A DNA stretch of 64,000 nucleotides, taken from positions 537,501 through 601,500 of the forward strand of contig NC_066600.1 of NCBI RefSeq assembly GCF_905475345.1, given 5' to 3'. This document shows, piece after piece, positions 50,871 to 61,500 of this stretch. The notes beneath the pieces were generated by a model. That model was not told where the DNA came from and searched no databases. It saw nothing but the letters and a program-made list of their open reading frames with translations. This stretch comes from Vespula vulgaris (Eukaryota; Arthropoda; Insecta; Hymenoptera; Vespidae). The stretch's first letter is position 1. Each line of letters begins with the position of its first letter. A program made the position numbers and the translations under genes.

Positions 50871-51880
50871 TTTCCCCCCATCGCGTTTTTTTCACTCTTA
50901 CTTAATTACCTTGTTTTTAATTGAAAAAACGTTAAATTATAGAATTAATCGAGCTTCTGAAACAAAATTAAGAGTTTAAAAAATATATATATATACACAT
51001 ACGTTTGTAGTCGAGATTTTACAAGTTTTTAATCGTTTCGATTAGAAATATATAAATATACTGATTCATATTTAGAATGTATTCTCACTCCCGCTATTTT
51101 TTCCGTACAAATTAATATTACTATATATTCTTACTGTTCGTACAATGATATATCATACGTCTTATGTTACAAACTTACATTATTAAAAAAATATTTTGAA
51201 CATAATCATTCCTTCTCTGAATTTCTTATAGTAGTGTTGCCAACATATAAATATCTTTTTCTATAGTGCTGCCGCCTACGCACGTGTTCTTTTTTTACTT
51301 TTCTATTTTAAAGCGGCTTTTTTGAAAATCTTCAGAAAATATCAAAATTGTTACAACTTCTTAACAAATGATAAAAAAATATTTAACATATTTAAATGTA
51401 TCGTAAGTACAGATTAATTTCAATTGTAATTTAATGCCTTGCAAAAGTAAATTAAGAACGATATTTTTTCTTGAATTCTAATAATAATCTTCAAATTAAT
51501 GAAACGTATTGCAGCGAAAAAGAAATTAACGAAATATATATATATATACATTTATTTATATGTACAGAATCGATTTTATACGTATTTTTATTTATATATA
51601 TCCAGTCATTGTTTCATTGAATTCAATATGGACGTATTCACAAACATATTTAAGTCCATACATTGTACATAAATTTCTTCTAAAAAATTATTATCCTTTA
51701 AGAAAAACAGTGCTTCGATGATATTGGATAAAAATTGATATTGATTAAAAACATGTAATATAAAAAAAAAATCAAATCAATGTTACTAAATAATTGAAAT
51801 AACTCCATTGTAAAACGTACATAACCTTGGAAATTTTTCAAATGGTGTTTTTTTACAGATTAATATATATTAATAACAGA

Positions 51881-53023
51881 ATGTCACAATTAGAATTAGA
51901 TCCTCAATTTACACAAGGCTTAAGACTTTTACATTCTACAAACAAAGATTCTGCTGAACAGTTAAGGGCGCTTTTAGATGAAATAATTAAACAGAAGTAT
52001 GGTCCATCTAAAATGCTTTCTAATGTGTTGCACAAAAAGGTATATGTATATATATATATATATATGATTTATATAGTAAAGTATCATGGTGTAATAATAA
52101 CTTTTATTTATTATTTAGTATATGATGGAAGAACCAGTATTAAGCGATCACAGTAGTAGTAGCAGTAGTAAAAAGAGTAAAAGTTCTTCTAAACATTCGA
52201 GTAAATCGAGTAAAAACAGTTCTCCAGTTAATTTACCGGCACGGGATACTCCTCCAGAGATCATTCAATCAGATGACACGTTAGCATTAGAAATTTTAGA
52301 AGATGATTTAACTTGTGTAATTTGTAAAGGAATGGACGTTGGAGCAAGAAACAGACTGGTCGAATGCGTAGAATGTCATTCTTTGTATCATCAAGAATGT
52401 CATGTTCCACATATATTGGATTCACAAATAGACGTTCCAAGACTGGTGTGGTATTGCTCGAACTGTACAAAGTCTCAGGTGTGTGTATTCAACCATATTA
52501 TGTCGTATTTGCATTTTGCAGAAATGCAAAATTTAAATGCACAGATATGGAGAACCTTAATGCTTTCATTATAATCTATTTTAGACACCAAAAGAAAGAA
52601 GTTCACCAAAGACTGTAATAGAGAGTAAATCTAAAGAGCAAAAAAAATCTAATTCAAGTAAGTACAGTAGTACATGATATTTAATACATAAAATACCATT
52701 ATGTTATCGTTTCATTTTCTTTAGGCTCGAAGTACTCAGAAAAATACAAATCATCATCAAATAATGTAAATCAATCACAACCTATTAATAGAAATAGTTT
52801 TCCATCTGGCATAGGTGGTGGAACGAAGATAACACCGAACATTCATATCATTAGTGCAGATAAGAGATTGAAGGATATGATGAAAAAGGCAAAACAAGAG
52901 AAGCGTAGTACAAACAGCAATGCAAATGCCAAAAATTCCTCTTCTGCTTCACCAGCGAGTTCTTCAGGGAAATCTTCTCAGGAAAAATCTGTAATGTACA
53001 AAATCAAGTCAGGAGTGGAGTGA
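51881..53023 (+). CDS. INTS12: Integrator complex subunit 12 (PHD finger)
   Basis: Four coding exons join in frame: 51881-52039, 52119-52478, 52585-52657 and 52725-53023. They give 296 residues, shorter than the vertebrate protein but close to insect forms. The N-terminal helix (LDPQFTQGLRLLHSTNKDSA, LRALLDEIIKQ) matches the INTS12 microdomain that binds INTS1. A Ser/Lys-rich linker follows. The PHD finger is at about 107-160: LTCVICKGMDVGARNRLVEC, VECHSLYHQECHVPH and WYCSNCTK give the C4HC3 zinc-ligand order. The C-terminus is Ser/Lys-rich with KRLKDMMKKAKQEKR. The Integrator complex processes snRNA 3' ends and terminates paused transcription in the nucleus. The chosen Met begins MSQLELDP; a Met further upstream in the same frame would cross an apparent 3' splice site (TTTTTTTACAG), so it is rejected. 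Confidence 0.93.
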
Positions 53024-53344
53024 GATGTTTAATTTCATTACAGATAACATCCTACCTTAAATATGAAATCGATTGACACATGGTAGCAAGTTGTTTGTCT
53101 AGTTTAGTGTATAAAAAGTAATAACATTTTTTTTATTAAGTAAAACATAAAAGAATATTAAATCTTCTTGATATAAATATATATATGGCCAATAAGTTTT
53201 TAATATTATAAATAAAATTCATTTGAATTTATATATAAAATAAATAGTACCTAACAAATCTTTATAAACATTATAATTAATGATGTAAATATGGTTTTAT
53301 CCTTCGCACAACATATGTCTATGACAATAAGTTTTTAATGTAAA

Positions 53345-53348
<4 letters not shown>

Positions 53349-53396
<48 letters not shown>
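53349..53396. repeat. (TA)n microsatellite
   Basis: A pure TA tract of about 48 bp roughly 330 bp past the INTS12 stop codon. Confidence 0.95.
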
Positions 53397-53405
<9 letters not shown>

Positions 53406-54005
53406 GATAAGTTTTAGTGCATTATAGAGAAGAAAGTATAATTTGTTAATCAATGATTGTACATCTATTACATTGTACGTACTATATATAAAAAATTTTT
53501 TACTAAAATTAAATAGAAATTTGTATTATATATAATATTTACTATCTCAATAGGATGGAAAATATACAAAGAAAAATGAGACGACGTCAATTATAATACC
53601 AATATATTTTCGCGATTCTTCAAATGCTTACTTCTTTGTTCCTACGTCCCATTGAAAATTTGGCAAGAGTCATTTCGTTCTCAAGTGTAACTTACAATCT
53701 ATTCATTTGCAGGATGGGGGGGAAGTTGAATATTATTTACACTGATGGGGATAAGAGGGAGAAGGAGCCTTATAAAGGATACAATTGGCACGCGCGCACA
53801 CAAACATATATGTATCCACACGTACGTAGAGACGTAACAAGCGCGCGCGATTTCAAATGAATCGCATTCATACATTCTTAACAGGCAGATTACCTACAGG
53901 ATAAAGGAGAATGTCGCTTTCTTTCTTTCTTTCTTTCCAAGCAAAAAACGTAGTGGAATCCACGATTCTTTTACACACCGTACATCATAATTCCCAACCG
54001 TACAT

Positions 54006-54042
<37 letters not shown>

Positions 54043-54749
54043 TTTATTGCTGGGAATAATTACCCTCCCACCCCCATCCTCCATGAAGCTTAACAAAGAG
54101 TAATCTTAATTCGACATGATCCTCGGTTTCTTTTTTTTCTCTATACTACGAAGCATGATACACTAATTGGGCTCACGATATCTTCATCATCGAACCTTCT
54201 CAGTCAATTACATTATAATACATACGTTGAATGCTGAATTGACAAGCTTTTCAGATGGATGGAGTTGACTGTCGCACATATAATAAGAAAATTATCCAAA
54301 ACTTCTCTCCGACCATTATTCTATTTTTTCTTTTTCTTTCTTTCTTTTCTGGCTAAGAAGTTATCCATTTTGCATACATAGGCGCGAATCTCATTCGCAG
54401 CGCAATCGGGATTTTTTTTGCAAATTATTGTACATACATGAAATATTTTATCTAGCATCTAATACTATCCATAAATCTTTTCAACGTCCCATTCGATTTT
54501 TATGAATAATACTTTAATGCCGCATTGCAGATCTTTTTCCGCGAATGTTAAACCCTTTTTTTTTCTTTTTTTTTTTTTTTAAGAACGATCATGTAACGAA
54601 TACTTATCGTTTCATCCCAATGAAATGATACCTCGTTAATTTTGATAGCAACGAGGAGACACATATTTTTTTATTTATTTATTATTATTTTTTCATTAAA
54701 TACGCATACATGCGTATTTTTATCTATGTACGTTAATCTGTACGTTTCT

Positions 54750-54753
54750 AAAT

Positions 54754-54808
<55 letters not shown>

Positions 54809-54832
54809 TATACACATATATATTATACACAT
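54750..54832. repeat. (TA)n / (CATATA)n microsatellite
   Basis: TA run, then at least six CATATA hexamers, then TA again. Confidence 0.9.
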
Positions 54833-57152
54833 TCACAAGTTTTTAAGTAGAAAACAAATTAAGAAAAAAATGCGATTCAAAAGAGTGTGTCAAGTTAAGA
54901 GTGAATATATTTAATGAATTATCTTTTTATATATTAAATTATTTCATGTATCAATGCATATAAGCGTACGCTTTTATTTTTTTTAATTAAAAAACTTGAT
55001 AACGTATCTTCACGATTAGAAAAAGTTTTATTTTTTATAACCTCTATGATATATTACGCGGCAAAATTGAATCGACTTTTGTACCAAAAGCTAACATTGG
55101 TATAATTACGAGTTAATAATAAATCTAAATGTATTTTTTTGCAGTTAAGCGAATAAAGCAATAAAAATGCATTTAAGGTTGTTGAAAGTCACATTCCAAA
55201 AGCCATACTACAACGAACAGTCATTATTCCTATTTATTACAAATTTATTTGTCATTTTAAACCAACAAAATATTAATCGTATTCGCTTCTTTGAAAGTTT
55301 TAACGCATTACCTGCCACACACCAAAGTAAGTAATAATGTTTATTTTTTGTTTTTATTTAATTTATTTATTTATTTTTTTTTTTAATTCATCATTAAGGA
55401 ATGAAAAATATATATTCACACTATTTCTAACGAGCGTTGTAAAAAATGGGACGCTCTTTGATTTTTTTTATTTTATTTTGTTTTTTTTTTTTTCGTAAGC
55501 GATAATCTTATCATCGCATTAGATCATCATCATTACTAACCTATCATCATTATTTTTTCTTTATTCATTTACTTAGGTTAGGGCAGATAAAGAGTTAATA
55601 TTTATGGATATTTCATCCATAAAATTGTACGTTTACAATATAGTCATATAATGCGCGTTGGTAAATCGTTGATTTTTATATAAACTAGTACTATATAAGT
55701 ATAGACGGTTTATGTGTCAATATATTATATATATATACACGATTCTAAAAAATAAAGTAAAAATAAAAACGAAATGCTCTTTTTTTCTTCTAGTACGAAT
55801 ACCATATAATTTGGTCGTCCATTTGTTAATTAAAAGTTCAGATCTATTTGGAGTTAAAAAAGAAAGAACAGAAAAAAAAGAAACAAAAATAAATTATAGA
55901 AAAAGAAAAATGACTACGTATTAGAAAGTATGAATTATCAAATCTCGTATAGAAATTCAATTTCATGTTAACACTCACGTTTTAAATGTATGTCACATAT
56001 ATCGCGCTTATTTTTACAATATTTTCGCGAACGAGGATCATACATCTCATTTGTTTATACGAATGTATGTGTTTACAAAAATAATACTAACGATACTCTC
56101 GTATTTTCACAATAACATGTTTGTGTAGAAATTCGAGTTAGTTTCGTCTCGAGAATAGAACTTAATACATATATATATATATATAAAAAATAAAAAAAAA
56201 ATAAAAATAAAAAAAAATAAAAAGTGTATACATACATACAATACAATCTTGCACTCAATTTGATACAAATACGCACAGAGAGACATAAAAAGAATTATGC
56301 GAAAAAATGTCGATGTCGTGTACAGATTAACGCACATTTCAATAATAGAGAAAGAGTTAGTCTGTTCGTAATATAAATAAATACAATACATATAATAGAG
56401 TGAGATAATATGAATTAATGTCGCAGGGGAGGGATTCTGGAGACTTAAGATTAATTGAAATACAAGGGAGAGTATTGTTAAGTACAAGAGAGTGATTTTG
56501 CCCCCAGATTCCCTAGGCCTACATCGACAGAATATCATCAGCTTCACTTTCTTTTCTCGTTCTTTTTTTTCTTTTTTCTCTTTTTTTTCTTTTTTTTTTT
56601 TAATTCGATCCGAGTAACACTTTAAATACGTATTTTTTGTTAAACTGATCGAGAATTTATAATGTAGCGCATAAAGAGCCTTGGCAGTGTGCGCTGAATT
56701 GATTAAATTCTTTCTTTTGTTCGGAATAATACATGTGTGAGACGAATAACGATCATCTCAAGAATGTGACTTAAAAAATGAGCCAGTCTTATATTAACTA
56801 AACATAAAATGCATTTATAAAGGAATACTATGTATATGTCGTTGTAAACGACAAAATTGTCTTGGATGCATTTGCATCAATGACCTTCTTTCTTCCTTAC
56901 GTCTCGTAAAATAGATGAAAAGTGCTTCTTGACAAATATACACATTTTGTTCAATATTGTTGTTGTCTCTCCTAATCTGATGAAAAAAAAAGAAAAAGAA
57001 AAAAAAAAAGAAAAAAAAAAAGAAATTACTGCGTGTGTATATTATGTATATCCAATCATATAAAACATTTTTTTGCATTTGTTATACGGTTTCTCTTAAC
57101 AATATACGATAAGAATCATCATTATTGAATGATCAGTGTGTTAATAATAATA

Positions 57153-57270
57153 TGTATATAAGTAATAGTAGTAGTAATAGTAATAGTAATAGTAGCAATA
57201 ATAGTAGTAGTAGTATGAATAGTAGTGTAGTAATGATAGAGATGATAATATAATAGTAGCAGTAATAATG
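57153..57270. repeat. AGT/AAT triplet repeat
   Basis: Imperfect AGTAGTAAT units across about 115 bp in the likely Plexin-B 3' region. Confidence 0.85.
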
Positions 57271-58563
57271 ACAATAGTGACTCGTAATTGTAATAATAAA
57301 AATTTCACACATATGCGGTCAAGATTTGTTCACTATAGTCCCTTTTTTTTTATCTTGGCCACACACGTACTAGAATGAAATAAACCATGACAATGATGAT
57401 GATCTTACTGATTTTTTTCCTGAAAACGACGATTGCAAATTACACAACAACGATATTTCATATCCATATGATTGCCTAAAACAAGTATGAACAAAATATG
57501 AATTCTAAACAATGTGTAATAAAGACGTTTTTACGTAATAAACATACGTAGATAGGCCTAAACTGACTGAGCTGCTCACATAACTCTTTATCATTTAATT
57601 TTTCGCTAAAGTTATTTTAATTGTCTTAATTTAATATTATCTCTTATTTTGCCTCTTTCAACAGAGCATTTAACCCTTCAACTTATAATACATATATAGT
57701 CCCTCTCTAGCTAGCTCACTACAATCCATGAAAGTGTGTGTTGCGTGATTTTTGCTTTATATATTTTTCATGTGTATATATATATTTATATATATATATA
57801 TTTATATATAACATATTAATAATTATATATCGTAATGAAGATAGTAGGCATAGCCACTCGTGCTCGGATCACAGACTACTCGCTGCCGTACACCTTTTGT
57901 ACAGACAGTCTGGTGGACACAATGGCTTTTTCACTTGTTCTCTTCTTGCACGTATTATTTGTGAATCGTATATATACGTTTTGTTCTATTTATAAATGCA
58001 TAGATATTCACTTAGTCAGAATTTAAAACTCACATTCACTTTCTAATGAATAATCACATTAATTAATTTGCATCTCTAATCCTTAAACCTATGTCTCTTT
58101 ATGTACTATAGCACAATATCTTTGAGTAGCCAAGATCTCTAGTGCGAAAGTTTTACATGCAATATATCACACATACTATCATTGAGATTCAAATGAGTAT
58201 TTCAGTCGCTCATCTCGTCAATATATTTTACAGTAGGCATTCGATTTATCATTTTAAAGTACCTCTATATTATATTACAAATTAGGTTTAAGGATTACAA
58301 TTGCCGATACTGCTTGTTAATATCTATGCATGTTCGCCAGTGCACTTAATGACACAAACAAAACACTGCAGCAGGATTATGACATCCCGTGCACTATCAC
58401 GTGGCTATCCTTAGCAAAATCACACATACTTACGGCATTGTTATGCACATGGCGTGTATATTTGTACATATGTAACGAGGTGTATCTGATTCATGAAGTG
58501 GAGGCACTAGTCAGTGTTTCTGGAGAGGTCGATAGGTCCTGGGATGGAAGGTAGGAGGTTGTG

Positions 58564-61500
58564 TCAGCAGGCATTAGTCTCTTCCCCTTGGAGCGTGCAC
58601 GCTACATTTTCTAGTTTATGTGCTAGGTGTAATTTGCGACAGCCTGCGTCTGTCTCCAAGGCCTCTAAGATCTGAAGTAAACGCACATGTAACGTTGCGT
58701 ACAGATAAATACGAGATACTGCATCGATAAGGGAACATGAAGGTTTTACTCACTTGTTCGTAATACTTGCTGACATACATGTACAATTCTCTCAATGCTA
58801 CAATTACGTCAAATTCATTTGCATGAGATGCACTCAATTGTTGCATGGCACTAGACATCTCCTGATCCGTGATCTGTGGCAGCCTCTGTACATCCGTATA
58901 GAAACGACCGACCTTTTCTCTGTAATGTGGTATATCCTTGGCAAAAAGTAATTTATTCGACGGAGAATCTTTGCCCAATCTGTGCTCTGTCATGGAGCAC
59001 GAGTCCATAAATGTCTGCGCTATTACAGAAAGGCTCGAGTCGACTGTCGTAGACTTGTTTATATCGAACATGAAGTCTGGATTTTTAATAAAATTCACCC
59101 AAAATCTTAATGGCAAACTATTGGATTTCCACGCGTGCGCCACTTCTGGATCTACAATACCATGTTGCTTGGCAGCTTCGTCGAGTAGATCAAATAACCA
59201 TTTAACAGCACTAGGCAGTGCTTCATTAGCTGTCAATATCGTATTCAGAAAGTCGTCAACGAACTTTTGGACAGTGCCTTTCGTTGAAAGCAATCTCGTT
59301 AAGAATATCTCGGGAATAGCTTTGTGCGTTCGTTCAGGATGATGGTGTTTATTACTCGTGAAACCCATTCCAGGAGGGTAATGTACTTCTTCTATAGGCC
59401 TCACCAAATGGTATAATCGTTGATTACCCCCGTGTCCACTCTCAACATCACCGTTTGCCGTTATTATCGGGGGTGAATGTTGAGAATCGAAGTAACAGCC
59501 ACTAACGGGATGATTATACATTATAGGACTTATTAAGCTGTGATTCGGCGCGGATGGAAGGTGAGTGGACGAGCAATGATTCGCATGTCGATGTAAATGA
59601 TGATGATGGCCATGATGATGAATCGGTTGTTGTTGATGGTGATAATGAGACGGCTTGCATGCGTGACAGGGTAGTTTACAAGGAACAGGAAAGCCATCGT
59701 TTTGTCTAGGAATAAGAGACATCACTGCAGATTCCTTAACGCCATAATGAGCTAATGTATTTATCTTCTTCCATTCACCGCTGCACTTGGTAGTCAGATC
59801 TTCGTCTTGAAGCGTTAAATGACCACCGCGGCCATGTCTCCATTCTAGATCTACATCGTGAACGGACGGCCTTAACGAAAAAGGAGTATTCTTGTAAAGG
59901 GCATCTAGAATTTTGGATTTCACTTGACTTATCGTGTCGCAATCTAAAACTTTGCATTGAATTTTTTCGTCCAGATCGTCTTGTACAACATGCAAAGTCA
60001 CAACACTGTGCTCGATTTGTTCTCGCAAAAGTCTTTCCTCTGACAAGGAGTAACGAGCGTCGTGCGTTATAACGTCCACGGGACCTTTCTCTATTTGATG
60101 CTTTATAGCTTTGAATAATAAAAATAACGATGAACCTGCGTAATCTTTCAGATAATTATACATACAAAGCGCCATCCAATTCGTAAGCATTTTTTCCACT
60201 ACAGACTCCGTCCTCCTCAACATAAGTTGTGGATGCTTCGTATTAACTGCTTTCTCGATCAGTCTGAGCAATAAATTCATAAGTATATCAGTCGCATATT
60301 CCATTTTGCCCATTAACACTACCATCAATAACGAAGCGACGTTAACTTTGTCTCTAATATTGAAGTCCTTTTGTGCCTCTAAAGTTTCAATGAATGTCAA
60401 TACAAAATATTTATTATTGATTAGTTGTTCGAATTGCACCATTGCGGCGTCATAATTTGTGCGAGAGACATTGCTGCGTGATCGTGGATCATTCAATATC
60501 GGATGATCTATAACCCCAGGGAAAAAGACCTTCATGATGTAATTCTTATGGTCGAGCGTCGGTATGCCGGACGATTCGAGATCCGCTGTTAGGTCTGTCA
60601 TGTCGGTTTGCAATTCGGCAAACGCCTGCTTACACTCCATTCTAACGTTACTTTCGAGAGTGTCCATCTGTATTTGAATCCTTTTATATTCCCTTTCGGC
60701 TTGCGTGCTCTTCCTTCTATAAATGACCAAGACCAAAACGAATAAGAATATAAGACCAAAAGTACCAGCAGCGATACCTGCAATTGCTTCCGGTGGTATC
60801 GGATAGGATTTGATAACTTCGTAATGAAGATACCCAATGGGAAATCGTAAACTCCTTCCAACGCGTACCACAACCAAGGGCAAACCGTTTTCTGTTTTTA
60901 TTCCAAGCTCATCCGTATGATCGGGCTGTTGATCCGGCGGCGTGCAGACCAATTGGGACAAAGCAAGTGAAGTAACGTTACATGGCATCATACCCACGGT
61001 AACATTTACATCGGACTCGTCGCTCGCATAATTAAGATTCTCCCCTTCGATGACCAATGTATCTCCTTTGTACAACTTAACGTTACGCGGAAATGGAAAA
61101 AACTTTGGATCCTCGACGTATAGCAATCGATTTCTGAGGCTTTGGAAATGCTTTTCCAAGTCCCGGACACTTTCCACGTTGTCCATAATAAATGCAATTT
61201 TAAAGGATAATTGAGATTCTTTAAGTCTTATCGAATGCGAGATACTATGACTACCTGTTGCCGTACGTTCGTTGCGATGAAGAGATACGAATCTTCCGGC
61301 AACGCTAGGACTTGGACATTCCATTTGCGTTGGATTTAATACCGTACAAACGGTACGATTTACTGGTGTAGGTTCGGTATCAAAATAAACTTCCATTTCT
61401 GGCTTTTGGATGGTATCCAAATTCGTGCCATGAACGGTTATCATTCGCCCACCAGAAGCAAAGCTTTTCAATGGTTTGATCTCCATTATAGTAGGATCGT

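Larger units (their letters stand above)
49688..51880. other. Divergent region between legless and INTS12
   Basis: About 2.2 kb holding the promoters of both genes. A short candidate reading frame is at 50264-50386 (-). A fourfold 10-bp tandem TTTCGCATTT lies at 50831-50870. An acceptor-like TTTTTTTACAG at 51848-51858 suggests that INTS12 has a 5' UTR intron. The right-hand half is very AT-rich. Confidence 0.5.
53024..58563. other. Convergent intergenic region between INTS12 and Plexin-B
   Basis: About 5.5 kb, strongly AT-rich, rich in TA, CATA and AG repeats and T runs. No protein-like frame is seen; frames of 60-150 codons translate repeats. The 3' UTRs of both genes end somewhere here; many AATAAA words on both strands prevent a choice. 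An AGT/AAT triplet patch lies at 57153-57270. Confidence 0.6.

Noticed and set aside
58616..58753. Continuation of the Plexin-B frame to a stop at 58616
   Set aside because: It crosses a consensus donor and acceptor; the spliced frame restores the conserved plexin-B tail.
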